The position numbers and the translations under genes were made by a program. Positions 51,316 to 59,851 of a stretch of 64,000 nt of DNA are shown in pieces. The notes beneath the pieces are model-generated. The model searched no databases. It was given only the letters and a program-made list of their open reading frames with translations, and was not told where the DNA came from. The first letter of the stretch is position 1. Each line of letters begins with the position of its first letter. The DNA comes from Bacillota bacterium. Lineage in GTDB: Bacteria > Bacillota > DTU025 > MWDF01. The stretch is from NCBI GenBank assembly GCA_029565935.1, contig JAKQNF010000030.1, positions 32,157 through 96,156 of the forward strand, read 5' to 3'.

Positions 51316-52218
51316 ATGGCAAGAAAAGGACTACTGGCAAGAATCCTTTCCGGATCAGAACCTCGTACTCCCGAGCCTGTTTCAGAGGAACGGCGCCCGG
51401 TGGCACAAGGCCCATCCGAAGTAGGGGGGACCTATTCAAATTACTCAGCCCGCATAGCTGTATATGATTCATTCACGGCCAGCCCTTTCATCGTCGATAT
51501 AGGATCCGACGATTTTCTAAGGGTGGTCGATGAAATATCCGCGAAGGCCTATAACCTCGGCAGGGAAAGAGGAGGGCGCATCCCGTACATCGTGATAAGG
51601 GAAGTCGTCGAGAATCTCGTCCATGCCGGCTTCAAGGACGTGATCATTACTGTCGAGCCCAGCGGCAATGTGATACGGATATCGGACCACGGCCCCGGCA
51701 TCCCCGATAAAGACAAGGCTTTCAGGCCGGGTTTCACGACTGCGACCAAAGAGCTGAAAAGGATGATAAAGGGCGTCGGTTCTGGGCTTCCGATAGTGAA
51801 GGAGTCTTTGGAGCTTATGGGTGGATGTGTTATTCTAGAAGATAACCTCTCATCCGGGCTCGTCATAACTTTGAAAGGCTGCCCGGACGAAAAGGCGTCA
51901 TCAGGCCCGGGAAAACAAGAAAGCACCTCGGATGGGGAGGGCGCCCCTCAGAATTCAGCGCTCTTAGAGGCCAAACAAAGCGACGAGGAGATCGAGAAGC
52001 AAGTCTCGTCGCGCCAAAAGAAAGTACTTATGCTCCTTGCGGAGGGCGGTCCGGCAGGCCCATCCTCAGTGGCAAAGGAACTAAAGCTTAGCGCAGCCAC
52101 CGCATACAGGGATCTTGAACTACTGGAGCGGCTCGAGCTGATCAGATCCAACGAAGGCAAAAGGGAGATCACCGCTAGAGGTCAGCAATTCATCTCTTTC
52201 GCCATGAAGCGCCCGTAG
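51316..52218 (+). CDS. GHKL-type ATPase with C-terminal winged helix, between oriC and dnaA
   Basis: This 300-residue cytoplasmic protein has a Bergerat ATP-binding domain (about residues 40-200): N-box REVVENLVHAGF near 97, G1 box ISDHGPGIPDKDKAF near 124, and G2 box KGVGSGLPIVKESLELMGG near 155. A low-complexity linker (about 200-220) leads to a winged helix (about 225-300) with SSVAKELKLSAATAYRDLELLERLELI. There is no histidine phosphorylation domain or sensor, so it is not an ordinary kinase; SpoIIAB-like kinases or ATP-gated DNA-binding regulators are better models. It precedes dnaA by 30 bases on the same strand. Its function is unknown; control of dnaA or the origin is inference. Confidence 0.8.
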   Translation: MARKGLLARILSGSEPRTPEPVSEERRPVAQGPSEVGGTYSNYSARIAVYDSFTASPFIVDIGSDDFLRVVDEISAKAYNLGRERGGRIPYIVIREVVENLVHAGFKDVIITVEPSGNVIRISDHGPGIPDKDKAFRPGFTTATKELKRMIKGVGSGLPIVKESLELMGGCVILEDNLSSGLVITLKGCPDEKASSGPGKQESTSDGEGAPQNSALLEAKQSDEEIEKQVSSRQKKVLMLLAEGGPAGPSSVAKELKLSAATAYRDLELLERLELIRSNEGKREITARGQQFISFAMKRP

Positions 52219-52248
52219 CTTCTTTTTCTCAACGGGGAGGAGAAAGGA

Positions 52249-53661
52249 ATGTCCACAGCTGATAAGGATCTCGCTGACATATGGGAACTGACCCTGAAGA
52301 TCGTACAGCCCGACGTTAAGAGGCTGTCCTTCGACACGATATTGAAGAACAGCAGCCTCGAGGAGCTGAACGGCAATACGGCGGTTGTCAAGGTACAGAA
52401 CGATTTCGCCAGGGAATGGCTCGCGGCGAGGTACACCGACAAGATTGAGGATGCCTTAAGGGGCATAGTTGGATCGTACTGCAAGGTTCAGTACACGGTC
52501 GGCGATTCTCCACAGCTGTCTGAACAGGGTGAGCCTGTAGCCAAGGTAAGGCAGAGGTCCTCAAGGCCCAAACAAGAAGCTGAAATGAAGATAGAGCACG
52601 AGGCCGCTCCCAAGCACCCGAAGGGCCCCCTTCTCATAGGAAGGCAGCTGCAGAAGAGGTACATATTCGAAAGGTACCACGTGGGCGCATACAACGACAT
52701 CCCCGTATCCTTCATAAACGCCATGTTGGAGAACAAGAGCCATTCTCCCCTTTTCATATACAGCTCGGTCGGCATGGGCAAGACCCATCTGTTGCAGGCG
52801 ACGGCTCGCAGGATGTTGGAGGCAAGGCCCGACGCGAAGGTGGGATACCTTACGAGCGAGGACTTCACGAACGAGCTCATCAAATCGATAAACGCAGCCT
52901 CCATGCAAGCTTTCAGGGACCAGTACAGGCAGTTGGACCTGCTGCTGGTAGACGATATACAGTTCTTCGCCGGGAAGGAGAAGACCCAGGAGGAGTTCTT
53001 CTTCACCTTCAACACGATTACCGAGGAAGGTAAGCTCGTCATCATCTCCTCCGACAGGCACCCGAAGGAGCTTACCACCCTCCATGACAGGCTGCATTCA
53101 AGGGTGAAGTCCGCCCAGATTGCTTCAATATCGGCAACCACGTATGAGGACAGGATAGGCATACAACAGAAATGGATGAACTATGACGGCATAGTCCTGC
53201 CCAACTTCATATACGAGAAGGTGGCCTCGAGGGTAACCAACAGCATAAGGGAGCTCGAAGGCGCCCTCACCAACATCATCACCAGAATCAACATCATAGG
53301 TAAGAATAAAGTATCTCCCGAGTTCATCGACGATCTGCTCGACGAGATATCCCCTGGCTCCAGACCGCAGACCGTGACCGTCGCTTTCATACAGAAGACG
53401 GTCGCTGAGAAGTTCAACGTCAACCTGGAGGACATGAACAGCTCGTCCAGGGTCAAGGCGATAACCGAGGCAAGGCAGTCCGCTATGTACATCTGCAGGG
53501 AGATACTGAACATGCCCCTCGAATCGATCGGCAGGGAGTTCGGCGGCAGGAACCACGCCACGGTCCTTCACGCGTGCCGGAAGGTGAAGGAATCCATGGA
53601 AAAGGACATCTCCTCCAAGGACAAGATCGGTGATCTTCTGAGAGACCTGAGGAGGATATGA
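52249..53661 (+). CDS. dnaA: Chromosomal replication initiator DnaA (divergent)
   Basis: DnaA (470 residues) opens oriC. Domain I is at about 1-85, a linker with KPKQEAEMKIEHEA follows, then AAA+ domain III and the DNA-binding domain IV with GGRNHATVLHACRKVKE near residue 432. The Walker A region reads FIYSSVGMGKTHLLQA where nearly all DnaA proteins have FIYGGVGLGKTHLL, so the first P-loop glycine is serine. Walker B LLLVDDIQFFAGKEKTQEEFF and sensor SSDRHPKEL are normal, although arginine-finger surroundings (LHDRLHSRVKSAQIASI) also drift. The ribosome binding site is GGGGAGGAG. Confidence 0.95.
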   Translation: MSTADKDLADIWELTLKIVQPDVKRLSFDTILKNSSLEELNGNTAVVKVQNDFAREWLAARYTDKIEDALRGIVGSYCKVQYTVGDSPQLSEQGEPVAKVRQRSSRPKQEAEMKIEHEAAPKHPKGPLLIGRQLQKRYIFERYHVGAYNDIPVSFINAMLENKSHSPLFIYSSVGMGKTHLLQATARRMLEARPDAKVGYLTSEDFTNELIKSINAASMQAFRDQYRQLDLLLVDDIQFFAGKEKTQEEFFFTFNTITEEGKLVIISSDRHPKELTTLHDRLHSRVKSAQIASISATTYEDRIGIQQKWMNYDGIVLPNFIYEKVASRVTNSIRELEGALTNIITRINIIGKNKVSPEFIDDLLDEISPGSRPQTVTVAFIQKTVAEKFNVNLEDMNSSSRVKAITEARQSAMYICREILNMPLESIGREFGGRNHATVLHACRKVKESMEKDISSKDKIGDLLRDLRRI

Positions 53662-53908
53662 AAAGGTTGAAAAGTGGTGCTTCGGACTGTTGAAAGGTTG
53701 TTGAAAAGCCGTTCCCTTTTTCTGGTGTGTGAATTGCTGTCGAAATGACCGGTCCGAATTAACTAGTAACAACAAAGTAATCAACATACGAAAAGGCTAC
53801 TCTAGCTTAGCCTGAAGGTGTTAGCAACAAAATCCACAGTGCATACTACTAGGACGTCTTATATTATTAGATTATATAGAAGTAAGATAGGCGGGGAGGT
53901 TGTTCATA

Positions 53909-55036
53909 GTGAAGGTTTCATGCAGCAAGACTGCCCTTGTTTCCGGGGTCAGGACGGTATACAAGGCGGTGTCCCAGAAAGCCACCAACCTGGTTCTCTC
54001 CGGCATCCTCGTCGAGACGACGGCTGACGGCCTGCGGCTCGTGGCCTATGACCTCGACCTTGGGATAGAGACTTTCATACCGGTTCAGGTGGAAAGGGAA
54101 GGATCCTTCGTTTTCCCCGCCAAGCAGTTCGCGGACATAACGGGGAACCTGCCACATTCGGAGGTCATCCTGGACTATTCCGAGAGCGCCGGCTCGGTCG
54201 ATGTGATCTCTGGCAGGACGCACTTCTCGGTCAAGACTATGCCCGCCAAGAACTTCCCGGAGCTGCCAGAACTGGTGGCAGGCAAGACCTGGTCCATGTC
54301 CGAACCCGAGCTCAGGAAGATGATCAGGAAGACCGCGATAGCGACTTCGACCGACACAAACAGGTCCTATCTGATGGGCATCTCCGTCGAGGCCGACGAA
54401 GACGGCGTCTCGATGGTCGCCACGGATTCCTTCAGGCTTGCGTACAGGAACGTGGAGTACTCGACCGGGCTTACCGGGAAGATAGTCTCCATAGTGCCTG
54501 CAAGGATGCTTAGGGAAGTGGAGAGGAACCTCTCTGCGGACGGCACCAGGGAAGTGGAGATATGCATAACCGACAGGCATTCCTTCGTGAAGTTCGGCAA
54601 CACGAGATACATCACAAGGCTGCTAGAAGGGCAGTTCCCCGACTATAGGAAGATATTCCCCGAGAACTTGTCCACCAGGATCACCACCGACACCAACAGC
54701 TTCTTGTCCGCGATAGGCAGGGTATCGGTGATGTGCAAGGACGACCTTTCAGCGATAAAGATGTCCTACACAGGCGGAGAGCTGGACAGCCCCGGCTTCC
54801 TGACGATAAAGGTCGTGACCCCGGAGCTGGGCGAGGCCGTGGAGGATTTGCCTGTATCTCTGCAGGGCAACGCAGAGATGGTAGTATCTATAAGGGCCAA
54901 GTACCTCAAGGAGGTTCTGCAGGTCCTGGAGTCGGACGATGTGGAAATAGGATTCAACAGCGGCAGGAGCCCGGTCTGCGTCAAGGAGACGGACAAGGAA
55001 GATTATCTGTACCTGGTGATGCCGATAACGGGATGA
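53909..55036 (+). CDS. dnaN: DNA polymerase III beta subunit (sliding clamp)
   Basis: DnaN (375 residues) is the ring clamp of the replicase with three similar domains. It starts MKVSCSKTALVSGVRTVYKAVS. YITRLLEGQFPDYRKIFP and the C-terminal YLYLVMPITG (usual YLIMPMR) are present. I chose the GTG with GGGGAGG nine bases upstream. The 247 bases between dnaA and dnaN hold several TTGTTGA/TCAACA-like strings that could be extra DnaA sites, and an AT-rich promoter region. Confidence 0.96.
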   Translation: MKVSCSKTALVSGVRTVYKAVSQKATNLVLSGILVETTADGLRLVAYDLDLGIETFIPVQVEREGSFVFPAKQFADITGNLPHSEVILDYSESAGSVDVISGRTHFSVKTMPAKNFPELPELVAGKTWSMSEPELRKMIRKTAIATSTDTNRSYLMGISVEADEDGVSMVATDSFRLAYRNVEYSTGLTGKIVSIVPARMLREVERNLSADGTREVEICITDRHSFVKFGNTRYITRLLEGQFPDYRKIFPENLSTRITTDTNSFLSAIGRVSVMCKDDLSAIKMSYTGGELDSPGFLTIKVVTPELGEAVEDLPVSLQGNAEMVVSIRAKYLKEVLQVLESDDVEIGFNSGRSPVCVKETDKEDYLYLVMPITG

Positions 55037-55069
55037 TGCATGCCTAAGCCGGGTGAGGAGGTTGCGCTC

Positions 55070-55297
55070 ATGGGCGCAAAGCAGGTATACATCTCCACCG
55101 AATACATAACACTCGACCAGCTCCTAAAATGGGCTGGTCTTGTTATGACGGGGGGAGAGGGCAAGATGGCAATAGCGGATGGGCAAGTGACGGTCAACGG
55201 AGAAACCGAAACCAGGAGAGGGCGCAAGCTCCGGGACGGAGACACCATCTCGTTCGGTAGCCGTGAAGTCATAGTGATGAAAGGCAAGGACTCGTAG
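55070..55297 (+). CDS. S4-domain RNA-binding protein (YaaA/RlbA-like)
   Basis: This 75-residue S4-domain protein has ITLDQLLKWAGLVMTGGEGK and GQVTVNGETETRRGRKLRDGDTI, the standard S4 fold. The copy between dnaN and recF is YaaA-like in Bacillota; its precise role is unclear. GGAGG lies nine bases before the ATG giving MGAKQVYIS. Confidence 0.93.
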   Translation: MGAKQVYISTEYITLDQLLKWAGLVMTGGEGKMAIADGQVTVNGETETRRGRKLRDGDTISFGSREVIVMKGKDS

Positions 55298-55299
55298 CT

Positions 55300-56409
55300 T
55301 TGGTCCTAAAGAGGATTTCCCTGAGGGGTTTCAGGAACTATAGGGCGCTGGACGTGGACCTTTCCGAGGGGGTCACGCTCTTTTCGGGCAGCAACGCCCA
55401 GGGCAAGACCAACCTGCTCGAAGGCATATACGCCCTTTCGGCGGGCAGGAGCTTCAGGGCCGCGAAGGATTCCGAGATGGTTCTCTGGGGAGAGGAGGCC
55501 GCCTGGGCCAAGGGTTGGGTGTCCGGCGAATACTCCGATTTCACCGTGTCCTTGTCGGTCAGCTCAGCCGGGAGGAAGACTGCAAGGTTGAACGACGTGG
55601 AGAAGATAAGGCCATCCGAGCTTTCTGACAGGCTGAACGCGGTCGCCTTCATCCCGGATGACCTGGACCTAGTGAAAGGGTCCCCTGCGGCAAGGCGCAA
55701 GTTCCTCGACCTGCAGATATCGCAGCTCTCACCAGTATACAGGCAGACGCTCATCGTCTATTCGCGGACGGTGCTGCAGAAGAACGCGCTACTAAAGAAT
55801 TACCACGAGATGCCGGACTCGCCGCGCCTTCTGGACATCTTCAACGAAGGCCTGGTAAGAGAGGGATCATTGCTGGTGAAGATGAGGTCCGATGCCGTCG
55901 AGGCCCTTGCACCGCTCGCCGCGGGCAACTATGGGTACATAGCGGATTCGTCAGAAGAGCTTGAAGTCACTTACATGCCTTCGGTGGAAGTAGGGCAAAG
56001 GCCGGATCTGGAATCGGTCAAGGAGTCTTTCGCAAAGAAGCTCGCTACGCACAGGGCGGCGGAGATCGCAAGAGGGGCGTGCCTCGTCGGCCCTCAAAGG
56101 GACGATCTGGGGCTTTCGATCAGCGGCAGGGCGGCGTCCAGCTTCGGTTCACAAGGCCAGCAACGCACGGCGGTCATCTCCCTGAAGCTCGCCGAGGCAG
56201 AGGCCATAACAGCAGCGAGAGGGGAATCCCCCGTGGTGCTGCTGGACGACGTGCTTTCCGAGCTGGACGAATCACGCAGGCAGAGGCTCATACGCAGGTT
56301 CCTGGGCAGGTGCCAGACCGTCATAACGGCTACGGACGCGGAGTATGCGTTCTCGATGCCAGGATGCCTGTCGTATCGCGTAGCGGCAGGCGAGGTGGCG
56401 CCCTTATGA
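55300..56409 (+). CDS. recF: DNA replication and repair protein RecF
   Basis: RecF (369 residues) is an SMC-like ABC ATPase that loads RecA at gaps. Walker A is in FSGSNAQGKTNLLEGIYAL near residue 31; the signature QGQQRTAVISLKLAEA and Walker B PVVLLDDVLSELDESRR follow. It starts with TTG after AAGGA, and its end overlaps the next gene (ATGA). Confidence 0.96.
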   Translation: MVLKRISLRGFRNYRALDVDLSEGVTLFSGSNAQGKTNLLEGIYALSAGRSFRAAKDSEMVLWGEEAAWAKGWVSGEYSDFTVSLSVSSAGRKTARLNDVEKIRPSELSDRLNAVAFIPDDLDLVKGSPAARRKFLDLQISQLSPVYRQTLIVYSRTVLQKNALLKNYHEMPDSPRLLDIFNEGLVREGSLLVKMRSDAVEALAPLAAGNYGYIADSSEELEVTYMPSVEVGQRPDLESVKESFAKKLATHRAAEIARGACLVGPQRDDLGLSISGRAASSFGSQGQQRTAVISLKLAEAEAITAARGESPVVLLDDVLSELDESRRQRLIRRFLGRCQTVITATDAEYAFSMPGCLSYRVAAGEVAPL

Positions 56410-57329
56410 AGAAAGGATTCAAGAGCATAGGCGATGTCCTCGAATCCAAAGGCAGGAGATCGGGACTGTCCAGGTCCATGGGCCTTGCCTCGATCGCGAT
56501 GGCCTGGGAAGAGCACATGAGGGGAATGTTCGCAGCGGGAAGCGCCGTAAATTCGATAACGGACGGAGTAATACGCATCTCGGTGGACGAGCCCGTCTGG
56601 GCCCAGCAGATGAGCATGCTGGGCAAGGAGATACTTGAAGAGCTCGGTAAGCATTGCGACCTTTCCGGCATCAAGGACATCAGGTTCATGAGCTTCGGCA
56701 ACACAGTGCGTTCGAGGCCTACGAGGACGAAGTCCCTCAGAAGGCAGGACGAGTGGCCGGTTACCAAGGAGCTCAACGCGGTGTCGCTGTCGGGGGAGGA
56801 TCTGGCCAGGTTCGAAAGGATGGCGCGGCGCCTTCCCAAGGAACTTCACAAGGTATTGGAGCTTCACGTCAAGACGGAGGCCATAGCGAGGCTGAAGGAT
56901 TCGAAAGCATGCCCTATATGCGGCATAGGGCTTCCCACCAAGAGCCGGTACTGCCAGGTCTGTGCCTTGAGGAAGGAAAAGGCCAGGACCGAAACGGCGG
57001 TCTCTTTCCTGATGGAGAGCCCCCTTTCGTCGGATGCGGACCTGATTGAGGTATCGGGGCTGGCCGGCCTTGAAGAAGAGCTCGTGCTCGATATAGTCGC
57101 CTTCGCAAGGAGGATGGCCGGAAAGAGGCTGATCGGCGAGGCGGTCAGGGAAGGACCGGCCACCGGCGCAGACGGGGAGAATAAAGCCTGGCCGTTGCTG
57201 GTAGCGGGCGTGTGTGCGTCGACGGGGGAGACTTACGACGCAGTGATGTCGCAAGGGCTCGAAAACTATGTACCGGAGGGCATTCTTGAAGAGCTTGGAC
57301 TGATAGGCGGCAAAAAGGCGGAGAGATAG
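56406..57329 (+). CDS. DUF721 (DciA-like) protein with C-terminal zinc ribbon
   Basis: This 307-residue protein has an N-terminal DUF721 domain (about 1-100: [44 protein letters not shown]). Many bacteria have a 90-170 residue DUF721 protein at this place after recF, and DciA of this family loads DnaB. Here about 200 residues follow, including a zinc ribbon with [20 protein letters not shown] at about 172-190 and a helical C-terminus. The start ATG overlaps the recF stop. The extra part is unusual and of unknown role. Confidence 0.82.
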   Translation: MKKGFKSIGDVLESKGRRSGLSRSMGLASIAMAWEEHMRGMFAAGSAVNSITDGVIRISVDEPVWAQQMSMLGKEILEELGKHCDLSGIKDIRFMSFGNTVRSRPTRTKSLRRQDEWPVTKELNAVSLSGEDLARFERMARRLPKELHKVLELHVKTEAIARLKDSKACPICGIGLPTKSRYCQVCALRKEKARTETAVSFLMESPLSSDADLIEVSGLAGLEEELVLDIVAFARRMAGKRLIGEAVREGPATGADGENKAWPLLVAGVCASTGETYDAVMSQGLENYVPEGILEELGLIGGKKAER

Positions 57330-57351
57330 ATCCACACAAGGAGGGGCTGGC

Positions 57352-57672
57352 ATGGTTGTGACGACTACGCCCGGGGTAGAGGGCAGGAAGATAACCGATT
57401 ACAAGGGCCTGGTGTTCGGGGAGGTCGTGTCGGGGGTGAACTTCATCAAGGACTTCGCGGCCGGCATAACCAACATCCTCGGGGGAAGGTCCGGTGAATA
57501 CGAGAGCGAGCTCATCGAAGCGAGGATGAACGCGGTCCACGAAATGATGGAAAGGGCCAGGAAGCTGGGCGCTAATGCGGTCGTGGGCGTGGACGTGGAT
57601 TATGAGGTGCTGGGAGAGCACGGCAACATGCTGATGGTCACAGCGTCGGGTACGGCGGTGGTCGTGGAGTAG
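57352..57672 (+). CDS. YbjQ/heavy-metal-binding domain family protein
   Basis: This 106-residue protein matches the YbjQ (UPF0145) family: [25 protein letters not shown], then [33 protein letters not shown] and a C-terminal [11 protein letters not shown]. Family proteins form pentameric rings; the function is unknown. AGGAGGGG precedes the ATG. A terminator follows. Confidence 0.92.
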   Translation: MVVTTTPGVEGRKITDYKGLVFGEVVSGVNFIKDFAAGITNILGGRSGEYESELIEARMNAVHEMMERARKLGANAVVGVDVDYEVLGEHGNMLMVTASGTAVVVE

Positions 57673-57697
57673 CCGGAAAAGGCATAGGAATAGGCCT

Positions 57698-57728
57698 CAT
57701 GCCTTCGTGCCAGAAGGCATGATTTTTT
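57698..57728 (+). terminator. Rho-independent terminator before gyrB
   Basis: CATGCCTT and AAGGCATG form an 8-base stem followed by A and six T. It ends the dnaA-dnaN-recF group. Confidence 0.9.
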
Positions 57729-57780
57729 CATCGAAATATGAGTATAAAGCCACATAGAACGCCAATTAGGAAGCCATTTA

Positions 57781-57789
57781 TGGTATAAT
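57781..57789 (+). promoter_or_regulatory. gyrB promoter, extended -10
   Basis: TGGTATAAT is a perfect extended -10 element about 44 bases before the gyrB start. No good -35 is seen, as is common with extended -10 promoters. Confidence 0.6.
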
Positions 57790-57832
57790 GAATTGTGTTA
57801 ATTGGCAATACTTTTCCCGGGAGGAAACCATT

Positions 57833-59824
57833 TTGGAGAAAGAACTAAATAAGGCTGCGATAACGGAGGAGCATTACAGCTCCGCAGACATAGATGTGCT
57901 CGAAGGGCTCGAAGGAGTCAGGGCGCGCCCCGCTATGTACATAGGCAGCACGGATACGAGGGGCCTGCACCATCTGGTATACGAGATAGTGGACAACAGC
58001 GTCGACGAGGCGCTGGCCGGAGTCGCCGATACCATAACCGTAACGCTGGGCAAGGACGGCTCTGCCACGATCTGCGACAACGGTAGGGGGATCCCTGTTG
58101 ACATACACCCAAAGGTCGGCAAATCGGCCCTGGAGGTCGTGCTTACGATGCTCCATGCCGGCGGCAAGTTCAGGAAGAGCAGCTATATGATTTCAACCGG
58201 CCTGCACGGAGTGGGCGCGTCAGTCGTGAACGCTCTGTCCGAGATAATGGAAGTGTGGGTAAAGAAGGACGGTAAGGAATACTACCAGGCATTCTCGAAG
58301 GGCAAGTCCCTAGGCCAGATAAGGGTGATAGGAGACGCCGTCACGAGCGGTACTACGATAAGGTTCAAACCGGACCCGGCGATCTTCAAGGAGACACAGG
58401 ACTTCTGTTTCGAGACGCTCAGCCACAGGTTCGAAGAGGTAGCATACCTTACCGCCGGCCTCAAGCTCGAGCTCATAGACGAAAGGGACGGCCAGCATGA
58501 ATCGTTCCATTTCGAGGGCGGCATAAAGTCCATGGTGGAGCACATGAACGTCGCCCGGGAGAAGATACATGAGGACATCATCTACCTAAAGAAGGAAACC
58601 CCCGAAAAAGTCCAGGTAGAAGTCGCCATGCAATATACGGACAACTACTCCGAGAGCATATACTCCTTTGCGAACAACGTGAACACCGCAGACGGCGGCA
58701 CCCATATGTCGGGCCTGAAATCGGCCCTCACGAAGACCATCAACGATTACGCCAGGAGCAGGAAGGACCAGTTCAAGGACTTCGACGAGAACCTGATGGG
58801 CGATGACGTCCGAGAGGGCCTCACCGCAGTGATATCCATAAAGCTCCCCGAGCCGCAATTCGAAGGCCAGACCAAGGCGAAGCTCGGCAACAGCGAGGTA
58901 AAGGGCATAGTGGAAAGTTCCGTGACGGAGCTGCTGGCCGAATACCTGGAGGAGAACCCGCGCACGGCGAAGGCCATAATCATGAAGTGCCTGTCCACGG
59001 CGAAGGCCAGGAAGGCAGCCCAGAAGGCCAAGGACCTAGTCAGGAGAAAAAGCGAGCTCGAGATCTCGGCCCTTCCTGGCAAGCTTGCCGACTGCTCGGA
59101 CAAGGACCCGTCCAAGTGCGAGATATTCCTTGTGGAGGGAGACTCCGCTGGAGGAAGCGCAAAATCAGGCCGGGATCGTCGATTCCAGGCGATAATGCCG
59201 CTGAGGGGCAAGGTTATAAACGTCTACAAGGCCGATATCAAAAGAGTCTTGGAGAACAACGAGATAAGGTCCATAATTACGGCGCTGGACGCCGGATTCG
59301 ACGAAGAGGGCCCGAACGCGGTTCCGACGGACGAAGAAGACAACGGTAACGGCACTAAGAAGAGCTTCAACCTCGACTCGCTGAGATATCACAAAGTAGT
59401 GATCATGACGGACGCCGACATCGACGGCGCCCACATAAGGACTCTGCTGCTGACGTTCTTCTACCGTTACATGCCGGACCTCATAAGAGAAGGCCACATA
59501 TACATAGCTCAGCCCCCGCTCTACAAGATCAAGGCCGGGAAGATCGAGAAGTACGTCTACTCGGACGAGGAGCTGCAGAAGGCTCTAGACCAGATCGGGC
59601 GGGACAACTACAACATCCAGAGATACAAGGGCCTAGGAGAGATGAACGCCGAACAGCTCTGGGAGACGACGATGAACCCCGAAACAAGGACGATGTTCAG
59701 GGTCGCCATGGAAGATGCGAGGAAGGCGGACGAGCTGTTCTCGATCCTCATGGGAGACGCCGTCGAGCCGAGGCGCAAATTCATAGAGACCCATGCGATA
59801 TATGCGAAGAACATAGACATCTAA
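57833..59824 (+). CDS. gyrB: DNA gyrase subunit B
   Basis: GyrB (663 residues) supplies the ATPase of gyrase. The GHKL ATPase has HHLVYEIVDNSVDEALAG and CDNGRGIPVDIHPK, and the TOPRIM domain has FLVEGDSAGGSAKSGRDRR and IMTDADIDGAHIRTLLLTF. A short acidic and Asn/Gly insert (EEDNGNGTKK) sits before the last TOPRIM motif. I chose a TTG start because GGGAGG lies eight bases upstream; an ATG 15 codons earlier overlaps the -10 element. Confidence 0.96.
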   Translation: MEKELNKAAITEEHYSSADIDVLEGLEGVRARPAMYIGSTDTRGLHHLVYEIVDNSVDEALAGVADTITVTLGKDGSATICDNGRGIPVDIHPKVGKSALEVVLTMLHAGGKFRKSSYMISTGLHGVGASVVNALSEIMEVWVKKDGKEYYQAFSKGKSLGQIRVIGDAVTSGTTIRFKPDPAIFKETQDFCFETLSHRFEEVAYLTAGLKLELIDERDGQHESFHFEGGIKSMVEHMNVAREKIHEDIIYLKKETPEKVQVEVAMQYTDNYSESIYSFANNVNTADGGTHMSGLKSALTKTINDYARSRKDQFKDFDENLMGDDVREGLTAVISIKLPEPQFEGQTKAKLGNSEVKGIVESSVTELLAEYLEENPRTAKAIIMKCLSTAKARKAAQKAKDLVRRKSELEISALPGKLADCSDKDPSKCEIFLVEGDSAGGSAKSGRDRRFQAIMPLRGKVINVYKADIKRVLENNEIRSIITALDAGFDEEGPNAVPTDEEDNGNGTKKSFNLDSLRYHKVVIMTDADIDGAHIRTLLLTFFYRYMPDLIREGHIYIAQPPLYKIKAGKIEKYVYSDEELQKALDQIGRDNYNIQRYKGLGEMNAEQLWETTMNPETRTMFRVAMEDARKADELFSILMGDAVEPRRKFIETHAIYAKNIDI

Positions 59825-59851
59825 CAAGAATTCGACCCAAGAGGTGAACAT

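Noticed and set aside
52488..53787. Several minus-strand open frames opposite dnaA
   Set aside because: dnaA is certain on the plus strand; these frames show no domain and no start signal.
56094..57353. A 419-codon minus-strand open frame opposite the DUF721 gene
   Set aside because: It is an antisense shadow with Arg/His/Pro-rich composition; the plus strand has recognisable domains and coupled starts.
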